Assembly (NCBI GenBank): GCA_003344405.1
Contig: NOWV01000119.1
Coordinates: forward strand, 62,001 to 126,000
DNA: 64,000 nt
Direction of reading: 5' to 3'
Source: Trichoplax sp. H2
Taxonomy: Eukaryota > Placozoa > Uniplacotomia > Trichoplacea
Below are positions 26,031-40,219 of this stretch, piece after piece. The number at the start of each line of letters is the position of its first letter. Positions within the stretch are counted from its first letter, which is position 1. The position numbers and the translations under genes are program-made. Under the pieces are notes generated by a model. That model saw only the letters and a program-made list of their open reading frames with translations, had not been told where the DNA came from and made no database searches.

Positions 26031-29000
26031 TTAAGAAAAATTGCTATCGATATTCTATTAACTAATATTTCTTTCTTAAATCTATATCAATAAAATAGTT
26101 ACGCAGGAATAAGCATTTAGGTATTAGCACCTTTCCATCTGCAGATTATTGCAAATGCGCTAAAAATTTATGTTTGATTACATAAGTAGAGATACCGTCA
26201 CTGAAATACTATTTCAATAAATTTCCATCACGATCATAAGTAATTAGTGATAGCATAGCGCAGGATATCGTAATCAAAACGAGCTAGTTTAATCCCTGTT
26301 ATCTAATTTCGGTTTATATGAAATTATTATACAGCAAGCGCTATATTGCGTCTAATTTTACTATGATCTGTATCGTATCTCCGGTGCATTGTACCATGTG
26401 CGTGATAGGTTGATATGATAGGTTAATAAAAGTTATCATACCGTAGCTTATTATGTCACCAATCACAAGGATATTATCGCCTAGATATTGCTAATCCTTG
26501 ACACATTTCGTACGCAGTTAAGTATTACTTGCAAAGTAGGATTTATGCAAAGCTGAAACTATCAAAGTAATACCGTTACAATCAGAATTGAATAATGGAA
26601 GAAAGTATATCTTCACTCGAATGAATATTTATTATATTTTCATATAGAATTTATGAAAACTGAAAGCAAGTAATATGTCATACCATTAAGCTATCAAGGT
26701 AATATCCTTAAATGAGGATTATATAACAGTCATACAGTTTTGCTTCATCAGAACAATGGACTTAATATTATTCAACTTTTAAAATCTGGTAAGTAGAGGT
26801 ATCGTGAAAATAAGATAGTTTAACAATTATAGATCCTGATAAATATAACAAAGTGAATTAACCGAGAAAAAATAAAAATAAAATAATATATTTCTTTATT
26901 TTTATATTGAGACGACGAACATTAGAAGCAGTTTATCTCATTAGAGTTAAATAATCATAAATGAGACCGTGAAAGTTGCTGCTTATATTGTAAAAGCTGT
27001 TTATCTACTCGTAGTAGCAAGATGCTAAGCTCGATAGAAATCATAGCAATGTATTGGTATTTTTACGTTTCAAAATGAACAAATTTTTGCAAATTTCTGA
27101 TCTTGTAATTCTATATATGTTATAAGAAACAGTCTTAGTAATCGAAATCAATGGATTACATCCCATTAAAGAAATAATTCAATAAGTAACAACAAAATAC
27201 GAAAGGAACACCGGAAAGAAACTTTCAAATACTTTCTTCAAGTCCATTGGCAAACTGATTTAAATTTTATGATAACAAAATAAATAGCTTAGGAGTTCTA
27301 TAACTTGGAAATATTTCAATCTTTCCCGTTAGTTTAATACTTTATAACACAGTGTGATATATACCAATCACGAGATTCCAAATTTTTAGAAAAATAAGGG
27401 CTTTATTGAATTTTATACAAAGATTAACTACACACAGCTCTACTCTAGCCGAATACTACTACTAAAGACTTCTAGAACAAACTAACAGCATAACCTAAAG
27501 TTGCATGCTTTATATTTTCCGTAGCATTCGTAGCTACAATATGCATGGCAACCTTTTACCTTATTTTACACATAGTTAAATTATTCTTAGTAAGACTATT
27601 CTATTGCGGACCATCATTAATCCAATATGGATACGACTACAGTACTTACGTAGACATTATTCACACCAGCCAAAGTACAATGAATTAACCATATCCTAAT
27701 ATATGATTTACAGTTCTATTTTTACCTATAACCTTATTAGTAACTCAACATCTTACTGTATATAGTCATCTGTACTCTAGCATAGAGTCTCTACCACTAC
27801 AGTCTATAGTTATAGCTACCAAATATCTCTTAGGATAAATATCTACCGTACATTATACTAAACATGGCTAATAGTCTACAATCACAATATTAGTTACATT
27901 ACACACAGTAATATAAAAAATGGGAGGAATATTTAAATATATCTGTTACGGCCAATCCCGGGAATGGCCAGCAATTTCGGTCAATATCCATTATAATCAA
28001 TAATGCAAAATTTGAAAATACAGATAAATATTCAAATTTCTTTATTTATACTGGTGTCCTATGATTACATAAACAACTACACAATCAAGATATTGCGTTA
28101 TGCAATGCCTATCACTTTATCTTTTGATTTGGCTTTAATCCCTCTAGGGAAAATAGTTGTACGTATACTGTATAGATAAATACCACATTGCTTGTTAAAA
28201 AATTTTCGAATAATTCTATCTTGGAAGTTGATCACCAGAAAAGTTAGATGACGCGAATGGTTAATACAGGCATTTGGTAGCCGTAAACAAAATCCGATAA
28301 ATAAAATGCTAGACAAAGCAATTTACGTGACATGAAGCATCGGTCAATTGTTATAAAATTAAGTTCAGACAAAATAGCTTATCTTTAGTATGAAAGTAAT
28401 GTGCTATCAGCCTATCTTAATATACGAGCAAATTTCATGAAACAGCTTTAAAAGAGCCTTACTAATTATAGTATCAAAGTCAGTAAACGCAGTAAATTGC
28501 CAACTTCTTCTTAATCACATTTTAGTAGCCGAGGAGTTCTTTTAACTTTAAATTAATGAATTACCGTACACAACAGATTTTGATTTGATTTAGACGTCTC
28601 AGGGAGCAATTACTTTCATTAGAATGTAGCATAGTTACATCTTCAAAAATGCTAAGAACGGAGGGGGGGGAGGTTCCAAGGCTTCAAATATTATCTGATG
28701 GTCTTACTAATTTCGGGTTTTGTAAGGAAGGTAAAAGACCATTCTATAAAGCAATTTGATTTAATATTTCCCTTTAGGATATTATTTTGAAGCTCAAACA
28801 AAATTATTAAAGACTTCAGTGAAAAACTGCTGTAGAATTCAAAAATTTTACAGTTTCAATTAGCACTAATTATGGTACTTGTCTAATTCATTTAATACGT
28901 CTTCATTTTAATAATTGCTTGTGGTTAGTGCAATATGCGGACAAGAGGCATTAGAGGATATCAATCACTAATATTGCAGCTTTAGTCCCTTATTTATTAT

Positions 29001-32000
29001 CATCTATCCTTACTATATGTTTTGTATGTTAAAAGTCATCAGTTACTCACTTCTTTATATTAATCTCTTTAATTATTGTCATGCTTCTTTCATATCTGTC
29101 CTGTGTATTATTGCAGTACTTCCTAATCATCCAATTACTGTTTTAAAGCACTATATCGGCCATCAAGTTTCTTTCAAATCTATGATGAAGGAAATAACTG
29201 AAATAATAATATAAATTACGGGTAGAATTCATTTATTTCTTAGATAGATCAAAATCAGCAGCATAACTTGCTGACGCAGAATCTGAAAGATTTGCTTGAT
29301 TCATCTATACTTAAATTTTAATCAAAATTACGAATGCCATAACATCTATATGATATCTTTCGTTCGATGACATCAATTATTTCTATTAATTTTCTAAAAT
29401 GAAATATTTACAAAAGCCATGATCAGATTTAATAAAGTATATTGATAACAACTGCAATCAATAAAAGATAATTATTCTCCACATCTGTCGTCTTCATAAG
29501 CATCTTTATCTACAATACTGCTAAATGTTTGAAATTTTGATGGATATTAAAATTTAAAAATAAATATAAGCTAATTATAGTTAGGGTTTTATACATTTTA
29601 TCTATATAATTCTATCTTGATATTATTAATGCGGATATTACCTAATATATTGATAGTGAACAGCTGGGTGTACGGGTTCGGCTACCTCCGCTATAACCCC
29701 ATCTTGATATCATTAATGCGGATATTACCTACTAATATAACTATAAAGATAGTAAAAAATGTTACATGTAATCTAAGAAATGCAATTATACCTGTGGCAC
29801 TAAGAACTCTAATTACTAGGTGGAATTAGGAACTACGTAATAGAATTCGTAAACAGATACTGATTCCATAATCCATTATTAGATTTGCTTACTTAGTGCT
29901 CTAAATTTCTTTATTAAATTTACGCTGCAATAGATTATTTAACTCATAAACTTTTTACCCCTGATAAAATTAGGAAGCACAGACGATATTCAAGGTTTTA
30001 CAAAAGTAAATAGATGACTAAACGCTACATTTTATCACTAAGTTCGTCATGACTTGTTTTTATTCGAGTATCCTGAATTATTAGATGGAAGAAATTCAGA
30101 GAAATAATTATAATTATAATCAATTGTATGCATAGAACAAAATATTTTACCACGAAAGCATTAATGTCTTTCGTTTACTATTAGCGGCAAAGTGCATCTA
30201 GAGCTGATTAGTTCAATCAATAGCAGCTAAGAATTTCTTGCCACTGGTTAGTGTTAGAACACATGATCGTCATATCTAATCATTATTTCCTCAAAAGAAG
30301 ATATTGAATTAGAAAATGTAATAGAATTTTCTGATTAATACCAAATAATTATATTAATTAACGTGTTCTAAATAAGGATCCTTTTATTCCTAAGGATTCT
30401 TTTCGATATACGCATACTTTGCTACTCTAAATCTTTACGCTGCAATAAAAGTAAACTAAATAGATGTGATGTATTATGATTATTCACCATGTACACAGCA
30501 CTAAATTTCTACAAATCGCTTCCATATTGCCTTAATTTGATTAATCGCTAGCAATATTTTCCTACTTTACAATATTTTCCACACATGCATCGATAAATTA
30601 TACTGTAACTGGTTGTGTTCGTATAGCAGGCAATTTTTAATTTCATTTCTACATTAAAGTAATAAATTTTTCCGTATTGTAAATGCATTCTGTTAGATGT
30701 TCAAAAATAAATACTGTAGATTAAAACGATATGATATGAAGACAGATGCCGCGATGAAACATGTAATGCATCGCTGAACTACCGGTGTAGATAATTACTT
30801 ACAGTTCTATATTCTAATCTTTCTGCAATACTCAAGCCATTGGAATAAATTGAAAACACTTCTTCAGAAATTGGTCATGCTCGATAGCCGTTTACTGCCC
30901 CCTTGGTAGTAGTATCAGAATACATATTTTAGAACACTTTTCAGGAATTCCACGTACTTTATACTTGTACAGTATTTTCGAACTTGCAAGATTACATATG
31001 TGATTATTGCTAACTTAGCCTTATTTACAGAAAATCCTGTCGAAGATCTTGGTATAAGGCGCTTTAACAAAAATCCTTTAATAATTTAGATTATCACTTT
31101 TTTCACTCTGCGTGCCAATTGAGTCACTCAATATAGTAGTTCTTACTTATCGTGCTGTATAAAGGCAGGCAATTGACATCTAATTGACGTAATTGAATTA
31201 TTAGATGATACGATCTCAGAAGTGAGTACTCTAATCTCTAAGATCGCAAAATACCGTACTATTTCTTGCCAGCCTACTATAACCAGGTAAATCTCAGAAA
31301 CTCAGTATAGTAATGACTGTATGAAAACACATGTAGATAGTAAGCTCGTAATTCCTGATAATTTTTTGTTATAGATCAGTTTTAATTTGCAAGAAATGTG
31401 CTTGTTGTAACCATCACTAAGATTTATACTAAGGATATATATTGAATAAAGAAAAGGCACAGTGTGTACCTCTAATTTAATAATGCCATCTCATAACTTA
31501 GTTGATTTTCGTGATATTTGTAGCAAAATAATTTCAAGTTACGCAAGACAGGATAATTTCAATCAAAATTATCTGCCGCAGTGTTTTTAAGCTCTGATAT
31601 TATGACTTGTCATGGCCGTCAAAAATTGACTATTATTAAGCGTTACACAAGCGTATTATGATTCATAACATGATATAAGAAATACTGACGTCAATTAAGT
31701 AATCTATCTTTACCATTGCAAATATCGACAGGCTTTGTAAATAAATGAAATCACTTAAATAAAGTAACTATTTGTATAGGGTAATGCGGTATATTCGTTT
31801 TCGTGCTCTATAATATTATTATATCAACAAATTAACTACATTATAATGTCAAGGTTATATCTCGGAATTCTTTAAGCCTACAATTTTATACTTACTAATA
31901 CGGAAGTGAATTATCTTTTCTAGGTGAAATTTTCCAGAATATTTCTACTCTTATAGATATTTATGAATTCTGTAATGTCACATAAAATATATTCAATACG

Positions 32001-33648
32001 CTTACTTTTAATATCCTTGAGCATATTACGGCGTTCATAAAATTACGGGCAAGGATTCCCTCATAAAATGTAAATTACTGTAAAACCTCTGAAGAGTGTA
32101 AAGTAGATTTTCGTGATACTGCCGTACTAAAATTTATACGATACCAAATTATCTGCTGCACATATAAGGCGATCTTTACCTGATCTATTTCATGACTAGT
32201 CCTTTAAGTAGTCTTTGCCTTTCAATATCAAACCGTCTTTGCAATATTACCTTCTTAGAAGTAATGTTGAAGAACTTTCAATACGAAATTCTACTATACA
32301 ATATAATAATTCTACAAGCTATAAAAATGCCCTGACATCGATATCATATCATAGAACCCTTCCTAATTTCATAGATAATTTAATCTACGCTAAAGGCTTT
32401 AGAGACAACTGTAAGGCGTGAGCAAACGTAGTTTAAAGGATAGGTAAATCCAAGGCATAAGATATCACAACAATGCGACTATAATTATTACATAGTATCT
32501 CATAAGGAATAATTTTGCACCCTTCTGATAAACACTAACGTCGTGTCATAAAATATTAAAACTTACCACGCAATTATCGATCAATGATATAGAAAAATAA
32601 TTACTAACATATAAAGATATGAAAGCATTAAAATAGCATCAGTTCATCAACAAGTCCAAAAAAAAGAATAAAAATATATCGTCCTTGTCCAATATATGAT
32701 AAATAATTTAGCCTCTTCCCCTTTGTCTTTTAAATAATTTATTTGTAAATACAGCTATATTAACTAAAAATGTTTATCCAGTATATGGAGAAGATAAATT
32801 TCTTACCATGCAACCCAAATATCGTGAACTTTTATTAAAGCTGAAATTTATTACCAGTTAATACAGTAAAGTGAAGGCAAAAATCTACTGTTTCATTCAA
32901 TATCAAAATAATCTTTCTTATTATCTGCTATACATTCAATTTAGTTGCTAAAGCGGGCGCCATATTAGTTCTCTACAAAATACAACCACTGTCCTGCTAA
33001 ACTGAAAAAGAAAGTAGGCGTGACTAAAAATCTTGTATGAACAATGACCTAAGTATCCTTTCTGAATCAGTAAATCTATAATATCCATTTTATAAAGTAC
33101 GTACATCGGTACAAATAATGTATTACGATAGATTACAATGAATAAGGTCATATAGAAAAGCATCAATTAAATTTTACGAATAACTTTGTATTCAAAGTCT
33201 ATCCACTACTGACAATACATAGAGTAGTCTGGAAGATACAGTAATAATAAAATAAACAAATTTACCCGGCATAGAGTAATTATTCTAGCTTCACCTTTAA
33301 CAATTTCTTTAATGTTCTATGTCCCTTTAACTGTTATATAGAACGGGAATAAATTGAATACGTACTATGGCACTATGAATGAATTAATTTCGGCTCCTAG
33401 ATAAATATTTACCCTTGCACTGAAATAGAGGTATAATAATTGATGAAAGAATAATTTTAGTTACTTCGTAAAATATCGGAAATTATCCCAATAGCTGAAA
33501 GCGATCGCAGCTATTTGTAGAATTAATGATTTGGAAAATTAGCCTCTATAAAATCAGCAAGTTACTTTAATAGCCGCTATTAATGTAACACCTATTCTAA
33601 CTTGAACCAAGTGGATTGATCATTCAGCTCGCATTATTGTATACTTAC
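26031..33648. other. Long gene-poor stretch
   Basis: No gene supported. Contains a G8 run at 28663-28670, a 31-bp imperfect direct repeat pair (29614-29644 and 29701-29731), a coding-like minus frame 28316-28098 and a plus frame 32215-32421. Both frames rely on non-ATG starts and match nothing I know. A minus-strand open segment with a perfect GTAAGT donor lies near 30820. Confidence 0.4.
29614..29731 (+). repeat. 31-bp direct repeat pair, 87 bp apart
   Basis: Two copies, 29614-29644 and 29701-29731, differing at a single position (ATCTTGATATTATTAATGCG versus ATCTTGATATCATTAATGCG). Consistent with a partial tandem duplication of an 87-bp unit whose remainder has diverged or been replaced. 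Confidence 0.8.
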
Positions 33649-33758
33649 CCCGAATTATCGGTAATAAACATTCTACGCAAACGCAGCTGTATCAAGGCTT
33701 CCTTGGCTAAATACAATTTTATACCGCAGCTATTCACTTTGCAATTAGAACCGTACAT
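33649..33758 (-). CDS. Candidate first coding exon, unidentified
   Basis: Starts with ATG (33758-33756), stays open for 36 codons plus two bases and ends at a perfect GTAAGT donor. The encoded piece begins MYGSNCKVNSCG and continues as a basic, Leu/Arg-rich helix-like segment (AKEALIQLRLRRMF). GC content is raised against the flanks. A possible next exon on the same strand is 33294-33276 (phase 2 in, phase 0 out). The rest of the gene could not be traced and the family is unknown. Could be a chance open frame. Confidence 0.3.
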
Positions 33759-34485
33759 GGTTCATCTTATGACAAATCGTAATTGCGATATATCCGATTT
33801 CTTCTATACGCGTACGCATCGCTTTCCAATTGACGATACTTAGCACTGATTCAATGAGCCAATTTATTTTAGCTCATTGCATTACACAATGAAGATCATC
33901 TACACAGATTAACTGCGTGCTACCGCGGTAAATAATTTCTAATCTGCCATTAACTTTCCTTTCAGCTACACAACTTCTGAATTGCAATAAACCCACCAAA
34001 TATTTCAACAAATAATTAGCTGTAAATAATAGTACTTATCAACTCTGACCGTAAATGTAGTAATACTTTATAGATAGTATCACCAATTTAATAATGTCCA
34101 GATATTATGATTAACAATTGTAAAAATGTTAGTCGAGAAAGATAGCAAGATATAATAAGGATTGAACTATTACCACTACTGCATAAAAAAATTTTTTAAA
34201 TTTAAGATTATCAGTATCTTGATCTGCATAAATGATAAATATTTCGTTAAGAGCAGCACTTTGAGAAGTGATATACAACATATCTGATTATATACTCATG
34301 TGAAAGATCATAACAACGGATACAGTATGCGGTATTCCGTTACGTTAGGCATTTATCGTATGAATGCGCTCAATACTGCACAATACAAATTCAATAAGAT
34401 TTTGTAATTAAGAAGACTATTTTATAATTTTACGAATTTCATAAACGATTTTGGCAAATTTGCATTTCTTTCATTTATTTACTTT

Positions 34486-37400
34486 TCATTTCTTTTTACT
34501 TCTACTAATAGCACTACTTTTCTTTGTTTTTTGGGAGAAATTTCTAAAATAAACAAGGTTAAAAATTATGATGTTGATATATATAAAAGTCCTTCTCATT
34601 ATCGTATAGAATAGATATCATAATAGCCATATTAAAATATTTATCAACCTTACCTATTGCTCATTTTAGCCCGTTTTCCTTGGCGAAAGTTGCCTTTAGA
34701 CTTTCTGCCTTTTTTCGATTTTCTAAGAAATATCAAGCCAAAGATACTTTAACGCTTAATAATTCTCGAAAATTCCTCTAACAGGTAATTAATGCTTTGA
34801 CGAACTAATCAAATTTTGATATAGCATGGATAACATACTTTCCGTCTTCCTCAACTGGATTCATGCTTACAGCCTAATACAAAAATAAATAAGTGGCAAG
34901 TTATGAAGGGTATCGAAGAATCTTACATTTAATATATATATATACAATATTGTCATTGAATAAAGCAGTAATAGGCTAAATGTCGCATGCATTTTTTACT
35001 CTTTAGAATTTAATTAACGGAATTAATTAGCGACCCATTTATAGCTAATTTCGTAGGATTAGCTTAACGAAATTATAATTTACAAATTCACGTAATCAAA
35101 TCATAAAAGTAAAAGCTAGGCTATGTCCAATGCGTAATAAAATACCTTAAAAAGCTGAGATACCATCATTGTCTAATATGATGCTATACAGTGTAATTGA
35201 CATTGTCAATATGGCAACAATTTACGATACTTAGACTTATAAGATGCGTTTTAAGATTAGGTTCCTTCTACAGTACTAGAAATTGCAGTATAAAATTTGA
35301 AATATCGAAAAGAATGACGTGAGCAACTCAACAGTTGTATAATCACATTCACAAAATTATCCAGTTTGCTGCTGAAATTACAGCTTCACTCAGTAATAAA
35401 ATAGCTATAAAAGTACTTTGACCTTTATGCTCTGAACAGAACTTTAATAACCGGAGGCATAATTTAATGGTATTAAACCGTAGTACGTTTACGCAGGAGA
35501 TAGGATTATCATATCATCTAAATTATTGCTACTCATTGTTTGCAACAGAATAACTTTCTATGGCGAAATCGTCATTTACCACTATAAATACGCTGAGCAG
35601 CACCAATTAATTGTGAGAAAATGGTATAATCAAGCTTTCGACTTTATAATTAAGTACATTACAACCTTCGGTATGTTCAATATTGGAGCCTTCCTAAGTT
35701 TATCAGCAATTTCTAATCCCGCACCGCGCTCAGATTTAACATCTCCTAAATTGGGTGGTAACTAAACAAAAATGTAATAATTAAAACAATAACTGAAGAC
35801 TTTATAAAGACGATGAATAATATCTCATCGATTGATTGCTGATTTACATTTCGCGCTCAAAAGTGTTAATTCTATTCAAAAATATCTATGCCTATCTTTT
35901 AACTGGATACGTATCTATATTACACTGTGTTTAATGAAAATTTAATACAAAAGTACGTCATTTAATTCATTCTACGAAGACCATACAAAGCTAACCTTTC
36001 TTCTAACTCCAGCTTTTCGTAAACGTTTTTCTTGAGGCTAGTACCAAATGAGAATTAATCAAATCATGTAATACATTAGCTACAATGGCTGTAAGACTGA
36101 ATCGAATGCAAACTTCCAAAAATGGGCACAATTCAACCATTATGTAAGATACGTACCAATATTTTGGTAAATACACCGTGAGATGCCGTCGATGACTGAG
36201 CGTCTTTGATGGCCTTTGTTACCTAGAATGAAAATGAAGTCATATTAATTTAATGTTTTCGAATTATACCGAATGCAATGCGATTTAATAGCATTAATCC
36301 TACTAACTAACCTCTTCCTGTGCTGCTTTCGTTTTCATACTCTTACCTTTAATACAAGAAGATATATAAAATTAGCCTTTTTTATAAATGTTGCATTCAT
36401 GTGCTATAGTAAAATAGCATACTTTTAACATTAATCGATAACTTTTAATGTACAATTTATACCTTTGGAGGCTTCAAACTTGTTAAAAAATCCTACATAA
36501 ATAATAAACAGAAACAAATTTATTACCTTTTTGTCGTCTCTCAATATTTCTTAATCGTTGCAATTCATTCTTTGCAATGCGTTCCTTTTTAGCCTCCCTG
36601 GCTACTTCAAACTGATCTTCATAAGGATCTATGAATGAGAAAGTACCCGAATCCAATATAAAAACCACATTTACCAGTGCATAAAGCCTATATCTCGATA
36701 TAAACATATCTGGCAATGTAGCTATTGTAAATAGACCACAGACCTGCATTTTCTGGGACCTCTTTAACCCAATCATTACTGTCATCTGTAACACTTTTAT
36801 AACCCCACCTTCTTTTATAAGTCTAAAAAGATAGTTAGATAACCATAGCAATAGACTAATCAGTACTTCAAACAATAATTCCAAATCAATTGCAGGGGTA
36901 CCTGTGTTTTTTCGTCAAAGGTCATTTTGCCTCTTTTGCGTTTTTGTATTCCCTACGTATTTAATACACTATTATTATTGCAGATTACGACCAGCTAGTG
37001 CATGTAAATAAAGGTGCAGAAATTTACCTTTGCCTTTGCATATTGCTCCCATTTTGTTGGCGGCTTAGGTTTAGGTATCTATGAAGACAGAATGGCTGTA
37101 TAATAATTTTGCAATTTGCTATGCAATTACATTGACAAAAACAACCATAAAATGATCCTTATTAATGCTACGATTTTAGTAAAATATGTAAGATTAAAAG
37201 TGTATTCTCCCGATGGGACTGTAATGAATAAGCATTACGGAATCAATTAATGCTAATATCATGCTAATTTCCATGTACTGAATGACATTGAAAAATTGTA
37301 ATAATGCCTCAATTACTGAACATGCCATTACATCAAAGGGGCACTAACAATTTAGTATTAATATCTTTAACATTATCATTATACGCGCAATCATAAAGCA

Positions 37401-39806
37401 ACGCACGTCCTTAAACGTAATAAGACATTTAGCAGATATATACAAACTCTATTATTACAGATATGCGAACATGAATCAACATTGCAACGATTGCATCAAG
37501 TTTGCAAGTGGACTCGTCATAAGACTTAAACTTGACAGCACGACGTAAACGTATCGCGGACTTAATAATTACATTGATACAATTGGCCAGCACTAAGCAA
37601 AGCGTAACCAAGTACAGTATAATTTTTCCGTAGATTTATTCATTCCAAATTTGAAATTTCAGGACTTACCGGTTTCTCTCGGGCAACTATAGTCGTAGGC
37701 TCCGGTAGCTGTTTGTATCAATCAAAATACAGTATAAAAAAATTGGCTATGACCATTTAAATCAATATGATAATTCATTAGCCAAGAACAACAAAATCTA
37801 ATGTTGGAAATAAAATTGCAATCTCAAGTAATCAGTTTTAACAGTAACGTATACTGCATACATAAGGTATTAACTAATGTGCAGTAGTGAGCTTGCCATG
37901 TATATGATATGAGACAGAGTGTGATCGTACGCTACAATACAAATTACTTTTGGTCATTTAATAGTGGGACTCATTAAGATAGATATCCGCTTAGCAGTCG
38001 TTATAGGTAGCTTATTATTATTAAATATGATTATCATTAGCATACAGTAAAGATTACGAATACAAGTAAGCAAGATTCACGTAACTTTAAAAATTTGTTA
38101 CATATTTTGTGTCAATACTGTATAGTGTGAGATATCGAGCTATCTAACTTGATATTCAGTAAATTCTATCTACCTGTATCATGATTATACGTGTAATAAG
38201 ATAAGACAGTTATGTCAGTCAACTGAAAACTATCTCTGGTATTTAATTTACATAATATCATTATTGTCGAGTAAGGAATAATGTAGCATCTGAACGCCGA
38301 TTTCTTTCATTGCACACATTATTAATTGATTACATGGCTTGCACTATATCCACATAACCACATATTGTATACCGTAGCCACAGGAATTACAGAATTGATC
38401 AAGTACTAGATAATTCTGTCAATCACCATGAAAAAGTTGCAAATGATATCATTGTCTAAGTTACAGAATATCAGAAACCTGTTCTTTGTGCATGCTACCT
38501 TTTGATGAAAGAGGTTTCAAATTGATATCATGACCTAATTTACTGTACAGAATGATATTAGATCAGAAACCTGTTCTTTGCGTAGGCAACTTTGATGAAA
38601 AGGTTTCAAATGATATCATTACCTAATTTGCAGAATAATATTAAATCAAAACTTGATGTTTGTGTGTGCAATTTTTTCTATATCTAAAGTAAAGTATAGC
38701 TCTATTCTCATAGATTTAAGGATTGAACGTGATTCATTACCACTGTAACAGTATACACCTACTTGCTAGCAACGAATTTATTATGTCTGTGCATACACTC
38801 TGAAACTATAGTACTGTCTGTGCATTATAATAATAATATAAAAGACGGTCCAATAATTACATAACGCAGACTTTACTATATCGCTAGCGAGGCAATTAAA
38901 TATACGAACCTGTACCAGTAGTGCATCCTCCATTTGTTGGGTTGGAAGCTAAAATAATCAAGAATATGCAAGATTTGCAATCAGTAAATTAGATCAAAAA
39001 ATTACAAGACCAGTTCAGCATCATTATTATTACTGAAGCTAGATTCAATCATGTTATAGCTGATTTTGAACATAAGTGATGTGGATGGACTTTTGCAACT
39101 AACCTTCCAAATTTCATTGATTAACCACTGAGTATTGTCACGCGCAAGCTGCTGTAGAGAGATTTCTATATCAGACCTGTGTTACAGTATATCAAGGAAT
39201 AATTGAGGGGTAAGCAATACGTATTCAAGATCGATTCTGAATAAGACAATTATACCGATTCCCCAAAAAATAAATCCATCAATGTCATGCATGGTTCCTC
39301 GTTGGGGGAGTGTACACTTAAGTATATATCAATCATCTACTGCAATGCATGAGTTTTATATATTACAGTATGATTGTTGAAGTAGAACCAGTACACTAAA
39401 AATAGTTCAGTATAGACTGTACAGGTCGTCGATCCTTCCTTCATTGGTGCACCTATACGCTGAGCTTGATGTCATGTACTGCAGAGCTATTAATATATTG
39501 CACACACTAGAATTGAGCACCAACATTGTATCATTTGTACTTTTTGGCTCAGTTTGTATATTATGACAACCTATATCAAAAGCATAGAGATCAAGTATCA
39601 ACGTATGCATCAACATTGGCTTACTGAAGTTCTTGTGGATCCACCGGTTGTCGATCGATTAACAGTAAGTTGCCAAGGTCAACCTCTGGCAAGATATTCT
39701 TGCTGACTTCAGTGCTCTTATATCGACGAGACTGGGCTTGAAGAATGCTATCCACATTAATGACCGTCTTTCGATCTTGGTTGGTATGCAATTTACTTGA
39801 TTCCAT
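34486..39806 (-). CDS. RRS1: Ribosome biogenesis regulator RRS1 homologue, 15 exons
   Basis: Nucleolar factor that, with RPF2, delivers the 5S RNP (5S rRNA, uL5, uL18) to the pre-60S particle. Exons (minus): 39806-39625, 39176-39104, 38948-38910, 37708-37670, 37078-37028, 36952-36902, 36822-36744, 36628-36527, 36346-36312, 36222-36157, 36037-35996, 35761-35666, 34873-34839, 34722-34654, 34543-34486. Every joint is GT-AG and in frame; the product is 338 aa (human 365). Family blocks are in order: EVDLGNLLLIDRQP, QQLARDNTQWLIN, LPEPTT, PKPKPPTKWEQYAK, GIQKRKRGKM, RRWGYK, DPYEDQF, KKERIAKNELQRLRNIERR, SSTASHGVF, and a Lys/Arg-rich tail (residues about 298-338, likely nucleolar targeting). The ATG at 39806 is the first after an in-frame stop. 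An AATAAA lies 7 bp past the stop codon (34479-34474). Exons of 35-51 bp are common here. Confidence 0.95.
38425..38670. repeat. Tandem repeat of about 80-88 bp inside an RRS1 intron
   Basis: Nearly three diverged copies in the RRS1 intron between 38909 and 37709. Shared landmarks GATATCAT at about 38445, 38524 and 38612 give unit lengths of 79 and 88 bp. Each unit also carries ATCAGAAACCTGTTCTTTG (two copies exact) and a GATGAAA...GGTTTCAAA stretch. Confidence 0.85.
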
Positions 39807-39828
39807 CAGTTGCTTCACTATTTAAACT

Positions 39829-40023
39829 ATGCACGATAACAATAATAATGAATTTCTAAGATCGATATACAATACAGGAAGAAATTCAAGCGATTTTAAT
39901 GCTGTCTTGCATTGGATGCATGAACTATTTCTGCTATGCCCATGCTGTAAGCTAGCAAAACCACGAGTACAGTGGAGAATGGAGTGGATTCTGTCCGTCC
40001 GAAACTTGACAGGACTAACATGA
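39829..40023 (+). CDS. Small divergent ORF next to RRS1, doubtful
   Basis: A 64-codon frame with its own ATG (39829) and TGA (40021-40023), transcribed away from RRS1 with the two ATGs only 22 bp apart. It has a Cys-containing hydrophobic middle (ELFLLCPCCKLAK) and fairly mixed codon use. Such close spacing leaves no room for two 5' UTRs, so it more likely lies in the RRS1 promoter or untranslated region. No family recognised. Confidence 0.2.
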   Translation: MHDNNNNEFLRSIYNTGRNSSDFNAVLHWMHELFLLCPCCKLAKPRVQWRMEWILSVRNLTGLT

Positions 40024-40024
40024 C

Positions 40025-40219
40025 GCTATACTGTACACTGTACAGTACATTGTACAGTACAGTACGTACTGTAAACTACGTTTAACATACAGTACTGTAC
40101 TGTAGAGATACTACAGTATACAGTACTGTACAGTACAGTATCTCTACTGTATGTTAGATATCTCTGTAAAAATATTTCTTGCAATTACATATGGCGCAAG
40201 TACAGTACTGTACAGTACT
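40025..40219. repeat. Dense TACTGTA/ACAGTAC palindromic array with nested inverted repeat
   Basis: Repeated GTACAGTAC/ACTGTACAGT units at about 40026-40075, 40088-40152 and 40200-40218. Within it, AACATACAGT (40084-40093) pairs with ACTGTATGTT (40146-40155) and TAGAGATACT (40103-40112) with AGTATCTCTA (40137-40146), so the middle can fold into a cruciform. A further group, three GTACAGT units, sits at about 40391-40413. Confidence 0.85.

Noticed and set aside
31190-31284. Open 36-codon plus segment ending at CAG-GTAAAT
   Set aside because: No ATG and no AG acceptor after the in-frame stop, so it cannot be a normal exon.
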